From a virus, in IMG/VR virus record IMGVR_UViG_3300015371_000032, positions 1 to 62,441 of that record: a stretch of 62,441 nucleotides of DNA; one strand, given 5' to 3'. How positions within the stretch are numbered: the first letter of the stretch is position 1; each line of letters begins with the position of its first letter. Under the pieces are notes generated by a model, which saw only the letters and a program-made list of their open reading frames with translations, did not search any database and was not told the origin of the DNA. The position numbers and the translations under genes were made by a program. This document shows positions 28,276 to 36,011 of this stretch, one piece after another.

Positions 28276-29835
28276 ATGACGACGAGCACGGCGTTCCTCA
28301 GAGTCACCGACGCACTCACCACGAACGGGAGTTCATCGCGAAACGTGAGGCAGCGGCACGGTGAGTACCAGTGTCCGGCTCACGAGGACCGGAACCCGTC
28401 GCTCGCGGTCGATGACCGAGGGGATCGGGCGGTGGTCTACTGCCACGCCGGGTGTCACACCGAGGACGTGATGCGCGCGCTGGGGTTGGAGTTGTCGGAC
28501 CTGTTCGACGGTGAGCCCGACCAAGAGCACGCGGTGCCGATTAAGTCCTACGTCTATCGCGGCACCAACGGCGAGGTCCGGTTCATCGTGGACCGGTACT
28601 GGCCCAAGACGTTCCGGCAGCGCAGGCCCGGCGCGGAGGTGGGGGACCGCACCGGGATCGGGGGAGCCGACCCGATCCTGTACCGCGCACCCGAGGTGTG
28701 GCAGGCGATGCGACAGGGCGGCTGCGTCGTCTACCTCGTGGATGGTGAGAAGGACGTGGAGACCGCTGAACGCCACGGCCTGATCGCGACCTGCCCGCCC
28801 GGGTTCGGGAAGCGGTGGCGCTCCTCGTACACCTCGTTCCTACGGCACGCGGCGAAGGTCGTCATCGTCGCGGACCAAGACCTCATCAAGCCGAACGGCG
28901 AGTTGGGCAAGGGCCAGGCGTTCGCGATGGAGGCGCGCATGGCGTTGAAGGCAGCCGGGGTGAGCGTGCGGATCGTGGCCCCCGCTGTCGGCAAGGACCT
29001 GACCGACCACTTCGACGGCGGCTACGACGAGGGCGACTTCATCCCCGAGCCGACCGCCACGTTCCGCCCTCGCGGGATGCGGGCGTGTGACCTGATGGAG
29101 AAAGAGTTCGAGGAGGTGGCGTTCGCGGTGGACAGGATTCTCCCTGCCGGGCTGACGATCTTCGCCGGATCACCCAAGGCGGGGAAGTCCTGGGTCGCGC
29201 TCGACCTGTGCCTCGCGGTCGCGCTCGGTGGGCCGACGCTCTCGCACTTGAAGACCAGCCAGGGCTGCGCCCTGTACCTCGCGAGGGAGGACACCTACCG
29301 CCGCTTGCAGTCGCGGATGAGTTTCATCATGGGCGGCGAGCGGACTGGACCGGCGTGTCTCGAACTCATCCCCCAGGAGCACGACTGGCCGGGTGGTGAG
29401 GAGGGGCTGGCGTACCTGACCGAGTGGGCCGAGGAGTGCGGAGACCCGCGCATCGTGGTCCTCGACACCATCGCGAAGGTCGAACCGGAGATGGGCGAGG
29501 ACCGCTACCGGGGTGCGTACACCGGCAACTACTCGATGATGAGCCGCTACAAGACATGGGCCGACCAGCACAACTGCGCTGTGGTCGCGGTCCACCACGA
29601 CAGGAAGCAGGCACCAACGAAGCCGGGCAACGAGGGCTCGATGGACACCGATCCGTTCACCCGAATCAGCGGGACGCGGGGGCTGACCGGGGCAGCGGAC
29701 ACCCTGTGGTTCTTGGAGACGGTGCGCGGCAAGGGCGAGGGCTACCTGCACATCACCGGGCGTGACGTAGTAGAGCAGACCATCGACTTGCGCAAGGTCG
29801 GACCCCTGTGGAGTGCGATGAACTATCCAGAGTAG
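28276..29835 (+). CDS. Primase-helicase (CHC2-like zinc, TOPRIM, RecA-like ATPase)
   Basis: 519 residues. N-terminus: a zinc motif YQCPAHEDRNPSL with VVYCHAGC. Middle: TOPRIM-type VYLVDGEKDVETAE (Glu) and KVVIVADQD (DxD) with GKDLTDHFDGG. C-terminal: RecA/RepA-like ATPase with Walker A FAGSPKAGKSW (about residue 300) and Walker B RIVVLDTIAK, plus AVVAVHHDRK as sensor. The arrangement fits phage proteins that unwind DNA and prime replication. No phage DNA polymerase was seen, so host polymerase is probably recruited. An HNH gene follows. Confidence 0.85.
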   Translation: MTTSTAFLRVTDALTTNGSSSRNVRQRHGEYQCPAHEDRNPSLAVDDRGDRAVVYCHAGCHTEDVMRALGLELSDLFDGEPDQEHAVPIKSYVYRGTNGEVRFIVDRYWPKTFRQRRPGAEVGDRTGIGGADPILYRAPEVWQAMRQGGCVVYLVDGEKDVETAERHGLIATCPPGFGKRWRSSYTSFLRHAAKVVIVADQDLIKPNGELGKGQAFAMEARMALKAAGVSVRIVAPAVGKDLTDHFDGGYDEGDFIPEPTATFRPRGMRACDLMEKEFEEVAFAVDRILPAGLTIFAGSPKAGKSWVALDLCLAVALGGPTLSHLKTSQGCALYLAREDTYRRLQSRMSFIMGGERTGPACLELIPQEHDWPGGEEGLAYLTEWAEECGDPRIVVLDTIAKVEPEMGEDRYRGAYTGNYSMMSRYKTWADQHNCAVVAVHHDRKQAPTKPGNEGSMDTDPFTRISGTRGLTGAADTLWFLETVRGKGEGYLHITGRDVVEQTIDLRKVGPLWSAMNYPE

Positions 29836-29844
29836 GAGCAGCCG

Positions 29845-30147
29845 TTGGGCACAGTATTCACCTCGCAGGTATGTCACTACTGCGGGGGCAAGGCAGAGTC
29901 GGAAGATCACATCGTCCCGCGCGCGATCCTCCCCAAGCCGCAGTCTCGACTCCCGTACTGGTTCCGAGAACTCAACGTGGTGCCCTGCTGCAAGACGTGC
30001 AACAACTACAAGGGCGCGAACCGGAGCGACTGTGAGTGCGGTCAGTGTCGAGGTGCGTGGGGAGCGGCGACCGCGAGGTTCATTATGCCGGAGTACCGCG
30101 AGAGACCGCGCGCAACAGTCAAGGTACTCCGCAGTCCGGCAGAATAA
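29845..30147 (+). CDS. HNH endonuclease-like protein with TTG start
   Basis: About 100 residues; AGGAGCAGCC immediately precedes TTG 29845. HNH signature: VCHYCGGKAESEDHIVPRA (zinc CxxC and EDHIVPR), NVVPCCKTCNNYKG (second CxxC with Asn-Asn) and a third CECGQC pair. It could be a homing nuclease, or a packaging or resolution nuclease. It has a home in the replication cluster. Confidence 0.8.
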   Translation: MGTVFTSQVCHYCGGKAESEDHIVPRAILPKPQSRLPYWFRELNVVPCCKTCNNYKGANRSDCECGQCRGAWGAATARFIMPEYRERPRATVKVLRSPAE

Positions 30148-30160
30148 AGTAAAGAAACCA

Positions 30161-30189
30161 TTGCCAAAGTAAAGAAAGTTTGATAGAAT
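30161..30189 (+). promoter_or_regulatory. Strong rightward promoter, copy B
   Basis: TTGCCA, the same 17-nt spacer as the 21259 promoter, then TAGAAT. An AAAGTAAAGAAA direct repeat precedes it (30146-30157) and overlaps its spacer (30166-30177). Confidence 0.8.
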
Positions 30190-30243
30190 AGGGTTAGTTC
30201 GGTAGGGGTATGTCTCCTCTCGGGCTCCCTTCTTAGGCCAGGG

Positions 30244-30256
30244 TTTAGTCACCAAA
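30244..30256 (+). promoter_or_regulatory. Dispersed palindrome TTTAGTCACCAAA
   Basis: 55 nt after the 30161 promoter's -10 and 23 nt before GTG 30280. Confidence 0.85.
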
Positions 30257-30279
30257 GATTGATCGAGGGAGCAACCATC

Positions 30280-30762
30280 GTGACCCACATGGGCTTCGAG
30301 TCCACCCAAGAACTGCAAGCATTTCTCCGCCAAGCCAACCGCATCGCCAACGAGATGCTCGCGCCTGAACAGCGCGAACTCACCTACGGCTCCTGCTGGA
30401 TCAGGTTCCTCGGGACCGGCAGGCAGATGGAGTTCGGCAGAGTGATCCGCCAAGAGGAAGTCACCCTCCTCATGGACGAGACCACTGTCGGGAACGTAGT
30501 CGAGAAGCGGGAAGCCGCTGAGGAGATAGCCCTCGGCATCCAGTACGGCTACCTGTACGGCTGGGTCTTCGACCGCCAGCGACCTCGCGGAGAACTCGCG
30601 ATCACCCACAAGTTGCACGTCTGGCCGATCAGCCTCGACACCCTAGAGGAAGCCGCCATGTTCCGGTGGCGGTACGAACTGTTCCGCCTCGACACCAAGA
30701 TCGAGATACAGAAGGCCCAAACACAACTGCGACACCACCTCAGGAGCAACGACCGTGCATGA
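30280..30762 (+). CDS. Hypothetical early protein (160 aa)
   Basis: I chose GTG 30280 because GAGGGAG lies 8 nt before it; TTG 30259 is in frame but poorly placed. Helical N-terminus (TQELQAFLRQANRIANEMLA), beta middle (SCWIRFLGTGRQMEFGRVIR) and helical C-terminus (RWRYELFRLDTKIEIQKAQT). First gene after a strong promoter. The family is unknown. Confidence 0.6.
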   Translation: MTHMGFESTQELQAFLRQANRIANEMLAPEQRELTYGSCWIRFLGTGRQMEFGRVIRQEEVTLLMDETTVGNVVEKREAAEEIALGIQYGYLYGWVFDRQRPRGELAITHKLHVWPISLDTLEEAAMFRWRYELFRLDTKIEIQKAQTQLRHHLRSNDRA

Positions 30763-31969
30763 TGCATCGACCTTCACCAAGGACCTCATCCCCGAAGCAC
30801 TCGGCAAGGAGGTGAAGGAGGTCGTCACCATCGCGGTAGCCCTCGGCTGGAAGATGCACGTCACGTCCAACAACTCTGTGGCGATCGTGTCCTACGACGA
30901 GCGCAAGAAGCACCACTTCTCCGTTGGTGGTCGCTCCACCCACAACTTCAACCGCATCCATCGTGACGTGTTGAAGTTTGCCGAGCCAGAGAAGTTGCTT
31001 CTGGCTGACTCCCTTGCCGGGATCAAGATGCCGAGGAACGTACCCGGGGGGAAGGAAGCGGCACGGTTTGCCGCCGACCTAGCAGCGGTCATGCTGCCGC
31101 TGGTGGGGGACGAGGGCACCTTCGTGGACCATCGGCCTGAGATTGCCCAGGCTGAGGCGGAGGAGGAGCAGCGCAAGATCGTGGCACGGCAACGGCGAGA
31201 GCAGCGCGAGCGCGAGGCAGAGCAAGCGCGGCACGAAGCCCAGGAGCGGGCGAGGCAGATCGCTCAGGAGGCGGCACAGGCGGCGAGGCAGGCAGCGGCG
31301 GAGGAAGACGCGGCTTTAGTGACCAAAGAGGAGGAGAGCGCAGAGCGGCACATCGTCAGCGAGAAGCCGATGGTCGCGAAGGGCGGGGAGAAGCGGGCGT
31401 ATGAGTCCTACACCGCGATCGAGCGGCTGTGGAGCGACGGCACGAAGGACTGGAAGTGTCCCGAGTGCGACTACACGTCCAGCAAGAGCCGAGGTTCCGT
31501 CCCTGCCCACTGGTCCAAGGTGCACAGCAGCGGCAGCGGCACCAGACCACACCCGACGTTCTTCGAGGCAGACGTACCCGACGCCCGGGTCTACGCCCCG
31601 AGACAGACCAGGGTCGAGGCCCTGGCGCAGACCATCGGAGAGATGATGAAGACCGGGGAGACTGACCCGGAGGTCATCGCCCGGACGGCACTGACCTGGG
31701 TGCACGAGAACAGCAAGCACGCAACACCGCTGGCAGCAGAGCGGGAGGAGTTGACCCCGGAGGACACGCTCAACCGGATCAGGACCCTGCTCGACCAGGG
31801 CGTCTACGACCAGCAGCAGAAGCGGATCGAGGCACTAGAGGAGCATGTGCTGACCGCAGAGGCAGAGGCAAGAGAGGCACGCGAAAGCGCCGAGCGGGCA
31901 CGCGAGACGCTGCGCGCCTTCACTGAGTTGGCGACCGAGTTCGCCAGTGGACACCCGGAGGCGTCATGA
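30755..31969 (+). CDS. Multidomain coiled-coil and zinc-finger protein (404 aa)
   Basis: GTG 30755. Residues 15-70 (VTIAVALGWKMHVTSNNSVA, KKHHFSVGGRSTHNFNRIHR) look like a small HicA-like fold, a tentative similarity. A long Arg/Glu/Ala coiled coil (about 125-185) contains the palindrome as codons for LVTK. Then a C2H2-like finger WKCPECDYTSSKSRG ending HWSKVH, and a final coiled coil (LEEHVLTAEAEAREARESAE). The structure suggests a DNA-bound scaffold. The function is unknown. Confidence 0.6.
   Translation: MHDASTFTKDLIPEALGKEVKEVVTIAVALGWKMHVTSNNSVAIVSYDERKKHHFSVGGRSTHNFNRIHRDVLKFAEPEKLLLADSLAGIKMPRNVPGGKEAARFAADLAAVMLPLVGDEGTFVDHRPEIAQAEAEEEQRKIVARQRREQREREAEQARHEAQERARQIAQEAAQAARQAAAEEDAALVTKEEESAERHIVSEKPMVAKGGEKRAYESYTAIERLWSDGTKDWKCPECDYTSSKSRGSVPAHWSKVHSSGSGTRPHPTFFEADVPDARVYAPRQTRVEALAQTIGEMMKTGETDPEVIARTALTWVHENSKHATPLAAEREELTPEDTLNRIRTLLDQGVYDQQQKRIEALEEHVLTAEAEAREARESAERARETLRAFTELATEFASGHPEAS
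31315..31327 (+). promoter_or_regulatory. Dispersed palindrome TTTAGTGACCAAA (within coding sequence)
   Basis: Deep inside the 30755 gene, far from any start codon; it encodes LVTK in the coiled coil. Confidence 0.75.
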
Positions 31970-32265
31970 TCCCCTTCCTGGTGGTGCTGCTCGCCTTCGG
32001 TATCGGCGTGCTCGTCGGGTTCTGGGCGTGCGCGGTGGTGGCGTCGCGCACCATCCACCGCTTGCAGACGGAGCGCCACGGGATGCCGCTGGTTCCGTCC
32101 GGCAAGGCAGAGATGTTCGTGCAGATGCGCGACGGAAGCCTCCGGTCCTCGGACTGGTTGGAGGATCACGTCCTCGGCTACCTCACGGTGCCGTTCGAGG
32201 ACGCGACCCTCAACGACATGATGGACGCCTATGACCAATGGAAGGAGCGGAGCAACCACCACTGA
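31966..32265 (+). CDS. Membrane-anchored protein (99 aa)
   Basis: ATG overlaps the previous stop. One N-terminal helix (FLVVLLAFGIGVLVGFWACA), then a soluble domain (EMFVQMRDGSLRSSDWLEDH, TVPFEDATLNDMMDAYDQW). Likely type I or N-in anchor; the function is unknown. The stop lies at the palindrome variant at 32265. Confidence 0.6.
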   Translation: MIPFLVVLLAFGIGVLVGFWACAVVASRTIHRLQTERHGMPLVPSGKAEMFVQMRDGSLRSSDWLEDHVLGYLTVPFEDATLNDMMDAYDQWKERSNHH

Positions 32266-32277
32266 TTAGTCACTAAA
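32265..32277. promoter_or_regulatory. Palindrome variant ATTAGTCACTAAA
   Basis: One mismatch to the consensus, 14 nt before the ATG at 32292. Confidence 0.75.
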
Positions 32278-32291
32278 CGACAGGAGCAACG

Positions 32292-32666
32292 ATGGACACC
32301 ATCACCGTGAACAAGGCAGAACTCATCAAGACCTTGGAGGAGAACCGGACCGAGCACCGATCCATCTTCGAGGAAGCCCAGGCCGTGTACCGGGAGCGAG
32401 TCATCCACGAACTCGACCGTCATCTACGTGACGCCCGCGAGGGGCGGAAGATCAGTCGCTACGTCAGCCTGCCAGAGCCGGAGGACCACACCAGGGACTT
32501 CGACACCGCAATCGCCATGCTGAACTGGCACACCGAGGACACGGTGGACCTCACCCTGAGGGAGTTCGCGCAGTACGTCGAGAACAAGTGGACGTGGCGT
32601 GAGTCGTTCCGGGCGAACACCATGTCGTACAGCCAGCGGCTCGACGCTGCCGAGTACGACGAGTAG
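32292..32666 (+). CDS. Hypothetical helical protein (124 aa)
   Basis: ATG 32292 after AGGAGCAACG. Helical and charged (KTLEENRTEHRSIFEEAQAV, HELDRHLRDAREGRKISRYV), with a C-terminal LREFAQYVENKWTWRESFRA. The family is not recognised. Confidence 0.6.
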   Translation: MDTITVNKAELIKTLEENRTEHRSIFEEAQAVYRERVIHELDRHLRDAREGRKISRYVSLPEPEDHTRDFDTAIAMLNWHTEDTVDLTLREFAQYVENKWTWRESFRANTMSYSQRLDAAEYDE

Positions 32667-32677
32667 AGAGAGGAGTC

Positions 32678-33118
32678 ATGCCGAATCCGATTCAGAGAAT
32701 CCGCATCGTCATCCGCAACATCACCCGATACAACACCTCACAGGAAGTGACAGAACAGTTGTCTGAACTCACTGATGCAGTAGAGGCCCTGACCGCTGCC
32801 GTGGACTCACTCACGGGCAACGTGGGCAACAACACCGCCGAGTTGGAGCAGGCTCTCGCAGACGCGAAGCAGGCTCTCGAAGACGCCAACCTCGCAGATG
32901 CAGTCGAGGACGAGGCGTTCCAGGAGACCATCAACAACTTGCAGGCACAGTTGGACGCCGCGTTCAACGACGCCTCGCAGGCTGTGGACGGGATCAAGGA
33001 GAACATCGACAAGATCAAGGCCGTGACCCAGCAGGCGAACGACGACCCGGAGACCCCGGTCGAGGTGCCTGACGAGGGGACACCTGCTGAGGGCTCCGAG
33101 GAGCAGAACCAGCAGTAA
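32678..33118 (+). CDS. Coiled-coil protein (146 aa)
   Basis: ATG after GAGAGGAGTC. Long heptad stretches (EQLSELTDAVEALTAAVDSL, NTAELEQALADAKQALEDAN, LDAAFNDASQAVDGIKENID) and a disordered acidic tail (PVEVPDEGTPAEGSEE). It may oligomerise; no enzymatic motif. The function is unknown. Confidence 0.6.
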   Translation: MPNPIQRIRIVIRNITRYNTSQEVTEQLSELTDAVEALTAAVDSLTGNVGNNTAELEQALADAKQALEDANLADAVEDEAFQETINNLQAQLDAAFNDASQAVDGIKENIDKIKAVTQQANDDPETPVEVPDEGTPAEGSEEQNQQ

Positions 33119-33129
33119 CGCCCTCACTC

Positions 33130-33468
33130 ATGGGGAACCCCATACCTCCCAGGTCTCGCTTCATCGTGACGGCGCGAGAAGGACGGCGCTGTCTCCGTTG
33201 CGGGGCCTGGGGGGGAGAGTGGCACCACCGTCGAGGACGGGCGGTGCGCGACCAGCACACCCACTGTCCATGCAACGGGGTGCTGCTGTGCACGACCTGT
33301 CATGAGTGGGTGCACCGTCACCCGTTCGACGCACGCAGCACGGGGCTGATCGTCTCCCGTGCCGAGGACTACCCAGGGGTGGTTCCGGTGACCGCCTACT
33401 ACGGCACGCTCCGCTTGGAGTGTGACGGCAACTTCCAGTATGTGCACGAGGAGGGATATGGAACCTGA
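33130..33468 (+). CDS. HNH endonuclease-like protein
   Basis: 112 residues. CLRCGAWGGEWHHRRGRAVR (CxxC and HH), CPCNGVLLCTTCHEWVHRHP (Asn, CxxC and the final HxxxH) complete the HNH/zinc fold typical of phage HNH proteins with nicking or cutting activity. Second HNH gene of the window; free-standing, so a homing role cannot be excluded. Overlaps the next ATG. Confidence 0.8.
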   Translation: MGNPIPPRSRFIVTAREGRRCLRCGAWGGEWHHRRGRAVRDQHTHCPCNGVLLCTTCHEWVHRHPFDARSTGLIVSRAEDYPGVVPVTAYYGTLRLECDGNFQYVHEEGYGT

Positions 33469-33601
33469 CGCCGAAGCGGCATACCTGGCCTGGTGCCGGG
33501 AGAACCGCTTCGACCCCGAGGACGTAGCCACGGCGGTGGAGTACGAAGCAGCGTACTCAGAAGGTTTAGGCACTAAAGACAACAACGAGGAGCAACCGTG
33601 A
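33458..33601 (+). CDS. 47-residue acidic protein
   Basis: ATG 33458 within the HNH gene's last codons, after GAGGAGGG. EAAYLAWCRENRFDPEDVAT and AVEYEAAYSEG are helical. A diverged palindrome (TTTAGGCACTAAA) lies in its 3' codons and is read as LGTK. The stop overlaps the next GTG (GTGA). Confidence 0.55.
   Translation: MEPDAEAAYLAWCRENRFDPEDVATAVEYEAAYSEGLGTKDNNEEQP
33565..33577. promoter_or_regulatory. Palindrome variant TTTAGGCACTAAA (within coding sequence)
   Basis: One change at the sixth base; 20 nt before the GTG at 33598. Confidence 0.7.
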
Positions 33602-34065
33602 GTAAGTTCACCGAGAAGATGCACAGCATCATCCGGTCCCGGGAGGTGCGGACCATCCCCGTCCTGCCGGTCAAGGTGGGCGGCGAGAAGCCCACCGTGG
33701 TGTGGACCAAGACGAGGGACCACGACCTCATCACCATCCCGGAGGTCAAGGCCGGGGTCATGCTGCTGGACAAGGTGAAGCCTGGCTGGGAGCAGAGGAT
33801 CAACGTCGAGACCCTCAATCTGGAAAGCGCGATGGAGTGCGTGCTCGGCCAGTTGTACGGGTCGTACGCCGATGGGCTCTCCGCTCTGTGGCCCCGTCAG
33901 CAGGTCGGCTGGCAGCGCCTGTCGTGGAGTTCCTACGACGAGTGGGACCAGATGGCCGAGGCACACGGCTTCGAGGCACCACTCGGAGACCGTTGCACGC
34001 GACGGTGCGTGCTCGCTCAGGAGTGGAAGCGACACGTCCTGCGCAAGCAGTACGTGAGTGCGTGA
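33598..34065 (+). CDS. Hypothetical early protein (155 aa)
   Basis: GTG 33598 after GAGGAGCAACC. Contains HSIIRSREVRTIPVLPVKVG, a WEQRINVETLNLESAMECVL region and LGQLYGSYADGLSALWPRQQ, with a final RCTRRCVLAQEWKRH. The LGQLYG-xYxxG segment is common to small actinophage proteins of unknown function. Coupled to the next gene. Confidence 0.6.
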   Translation: MSKFTEKMHSIIRSREVRTIPVLPVKVGGEKPTVVWTKTRDHDLITIPEVKAGVMLLDKVKPGWEQRINVETLNLESAMECVLGQLYGSYADGLSALWPRQQVGWQRLSWSSYDEWDQMAEAHGFEAPLGDRCTRRCVLAQEWKRHVLRKQYVSA

Positions 34066-34295
34066 AGGCGTTCGCCTACCTCATCCCCACCCTGGTTCTC
34101 CTGGCGATCGGCTATGCAGCCGGTCGCTGGGGGGCCAGGCGTGGGGGCCTGGAACGGGCTGACCGCGAGGAACTCAAAGGGCTGCGCGATCTGCGCTCCT
34201 GGCTCATCGGCGCAACTGCCGAACATCAACTCTTGGGCGACGACTTCGCCTTCATCGTGGGACGGAAACTGGATGCGTACTTCAAGAAGGATTGA
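34062..34295 (+). CDS. Membrane-anchored protein (77 aa)
   Basis: GTG 34062 overlaps the previous stop (GTGA). One N-terminal helix (FAYLIPTLVLLAIGYAAGRW), then a basic cytosolic helix (RADREELKGLRDLRSWLIG). The function is unknown. Confidence 0.55.
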   Translation: MKAFAYLIPTLVLLAIGYAAGRWGARRGGLERADREELKGLRDLRSWLIGATAEHQLLGDDFAFIVGRKLDAYFKKD

Positions 34296-34431
34296 GAAGC
34301 GGACCGGGATCACCGGCTTCGTGCACGTCGAGGATGGACGCAGGTGCACGCTGGTCACCGCTGGTCGCTGGATATTTCTCGGTGACCACGGCTGGGAAGA
34401 CTGCGACCGTGACCACGCGGGCGTCCAGTGA
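34273..34431 (+). CDS. 52-residue hypothetical protein
   Basis: ATG 34273 overlaps the previous gene by 23 nt. ITGFVHVEDGRRCTLVTAGR, WIFLGDHGWEDCDRDH is a compact beta protein with two Cys and two His. The stop overlaps the next GTG (GTGA). The family is unknown. Confidence 0.5.
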   Translation: MRTSRRIEKRTGITGFVHVEDGRRCTLVTAGRWIFLGDHGWEDCDRDHAGVQ

Positions 34432-35417
34432 GGGGGCCGAGGCGTGCGCCTGTGGATGCGGGTGCGAGCCCGACGGCGACTGGCACTGGTCCCAGCAACC
34501 GTGGTGCCCGTGCGTGGCGCAGGGCTGTCCTTGCGTTACTGATCGTCCTGGGTCTCCTGTTGAGCGGGTGCGGGTACTCGGTGCCGTCCGACATGGTGGC
34601 AGTCGAGGTGGGGGCCGGGCCGTTTGAGGCCAGCAAGATCAAGGGCTGCAAGGAACCCGCTGATCGTGGCTTCTGGTCCAACGACGACTACCGCTACTTC
34701 CCCACCAGCGAGCGGGAGTGGGACGCCACCGGGCAGCCGGGCTCAGACTCGGGCAGGTTCACCTCGGTGACCGACGACAACGTGGAGATGTACGTGCCGG
34801 TCACGGTGCGCTTCACGTTGAAGACCGACTGCGCCACCTTGAAGGACTTCTACGCCCGCTACGGCAGGCGGTACAACGTGGAGTTCAAGAACGACGGGAC
34901 GTTCGAGTCCACCGGGGCGAACTACAACGAGGGCTGGCTGACCCTGCTGCGCAAGTTGGTGGCCGACCCCACCGACGCCACCGTGGACAGGATCATCCAG
35001 GGCTACAAGTGGAGGGACGTGTGGTCGAACCCAGAGACCAAGACCGCGATCGAGAAGGCGCTGGACGACAGCCTCTCCGGTGACTTCTCCCTCTTGACCC
35101 AGGTCACCAACGGCAAGTCGTACTTCGACGGGATCAGTGTGATCGTGGGACAACCAGCCCCGGTCAGAAAGGAACTCGCAGAGGCCGTGGCGACCGAACA
35201 GGAGAACGTCGCCAAGGCACAGTCAGCAGAGGCCGAGGCACGGGCGGGCATCGCCCAGGCCAAGGCTGAGACCGCCAAGGCGAAGGCGGAAGCCGCGAAG
35301 CAGAGGGCAGAAATCTCCGGCTACGGCTCAGTGGAGAACTACCTGAAAGCCCTGCTCATCGAGGGCGGCGGTAACCCGTTCCAGCCGACCTACATCGTGG
35401 GAGGGACAAAGCCCTAG
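34428..35417 (+). CDS. SPFH/band-7-like lipoprotein
   Basis: 329 residues from GTG 34428; inner starts are possible. A hydrophobic segment (AVLALLIVLGLLLSGCG) ends in a lipobox LLSGC, so the mature protein would be lipidated at Cys and anchored outside the membrane. It continues as an SPFH (prohibitin/band 7) domain: NVEMYVPVTVRFTLKTDCAT, LLRKLVADPTDATVDRIIQG, SYFDGISVIVGQPAPV. The long coiled coil EAEARAGIAQAKAETAKAKA follows, then the typical end NPFQPTYIVGG. Such proteins form large membrane rings. In an early phage region it could shield the membrane or block other phages; that is inference. Confidence 0.75.
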   Translation: MRGPRRAPVDAGASPTATGTGPSNRGARAWRRAVLALLIVLGLLLSGCGYSVPSDMVAVEVGAGPFEASKIKGCKEPADRGFWSNDDYRYFPTSEREWDATGQPGSDSGRFTSVTDDNVEMYVPVTVRFTLKTDCATLKDFYARYGRRYNVEFKNDGTFESTGANYNEGWLTLLRKLVADPTDATVDRIIQGYKWRDVWSNPETKTAIEKALDDSLSGDFSLLTQVTNGKSYFDGISVIVGQPAPVRKELAEAVATEQENVAKAQSAEAEARAGIAQAKAETAKAKAEAAKQRAEISGYGSVENYLKALLIEGGGNPFQPTYIVGGTKP

Positions 35418-35491
35418 TGCTCCTGGGATTCGCGATGTTCTGCTACATCGTCGCGGCGGCACTCATCGCCGTCGCTCTCGATAGGAGGTGA
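35417..35491 (+). CDS. 24-residue membrane peptide
   Basis: GTG 35417 overlaps the previous stop (TAGTG). LLGFAMFCYIVAAALIAVAL is one transmembrane helix. Adjacent to the SPFH lipoprotein, so perhaps a small partner; support is only the overlap and hydrophobicity. Confidence 0.4.
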   Translation: MLLGFAMFCYIVAAALIAVALDRR

Positions 35492-35495
35492 TGAC

Positions 35496-35540
35496 GTGCG
35501 GGAGGGTCTGGTGCAGGGGAAGACACTGACCCTCCCGCAC
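35496..35540. terminator. Bidirectional terminator between converging genes
   Basis: A perfect 13-bp inverted repeat, GTGCGGGAGGGTC and GACCCTCCCGCAC, with a 19-nt loop. It lies between the rightward set ending at 35491 and a leftward gene ending at 35543. Confidence 0.75.
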
Positions 35541-35542
35541 AC

Positions 35543-35719
35543 CTACGAGCACTTACAACCCTTGGCGTAGGGGTTCGGCTTCGCCAGCGCCGCCTTGCGG
35601 GCCTTCCGCGAGAGCCGAGCGGAGCGGGCCGACTGGTTCTTCGGCAGCGCCTTCTTCGGCGGTGTCTTCTTGGGCGGGGTGTTCGCCCGGATCGTCTTCC
35701 CCCCACACTTGCAGGCCAT
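35543..35719 (-). CDS. Basic Cys-rich small protein on the opposite strand (58 aa)
   Basis: ATG 35719 directly after the previous leftward stop. CKCGGKTIRANTPPKK at the start and YAKGCKCS at the end give two CxC pairs around a Lys/Arg/Ala-rich core (SARSARLSRKARKAALAK). It resembles small basic proteins of phage head regions. The role is unknown. Confidence 0.6.
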   Translation of the reverse strand: MACKCGGKTIRANTPPKKTPPKKALPKNQSARSARLSRKARKAALAKPNPYAKGCKCS

Positions 35720-35720
35720 G

Positions 35721-36011
35721 TCAGCCGGTCCTATACGCGGTCGAGGTGGGGTCCATCCGGTCACCCCAACGCACGGTCCTCCCGCGCTTCTGGTTCTCCT
35801 GACGGGTGAAAGCCAGGACCCGCTTCTTCGCGTAGGGACCGGCGAGGATCGCACTCTGTAGTCGGCCTTGGAGCCGCGCGTTGTAGTACGTCTTGGCGAA
35901 CTCTGTTTCGAGTTCTGAGGTCACCGCTTCCTTGACCCCACTCAGCCAGAGCAGTCGCTCGATGGGGTCCGAGGGCGCTTCGTTCAAGTTCAGGATGGAC
36001 ACGGAATCCAC
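35721..36011 (-). CDS. Hypothetical protein on the opposite strand (96 aa)
   Basis: ATG 36011. It begins DSVSILNLNEAPSDPIERLL, then WLSGVKEAVTSELETEFAKT and YYNARLQGRLQSAILAG, and a basic C-terminus. The pattern LSGVKE-x-V-x-x-EL with a helical middle resembles small proteins found beside actinophage structural genes. Together with the next gene it forms a two-gene leftward island within the rightward arm. Confidence 0.6.
   Translation of the reverse strand: MDSVSILNLNEAPSDPIERLLWLSGVKEAVTSELETEFAKTYYNARLQGRLQSAILAGPYAKKRVLAFTRQENQKRGRTVRWGDRMDPTSTAYRTG

Noticed and set aside
35496-35570. Rightward 24-residue frame with a perfect AGGAGGTGATGAC before GTG
   Set aside because: It lies in the 13-bp terminator stem and overlaps the leftward gene; the sequence is explained by the hairpin.
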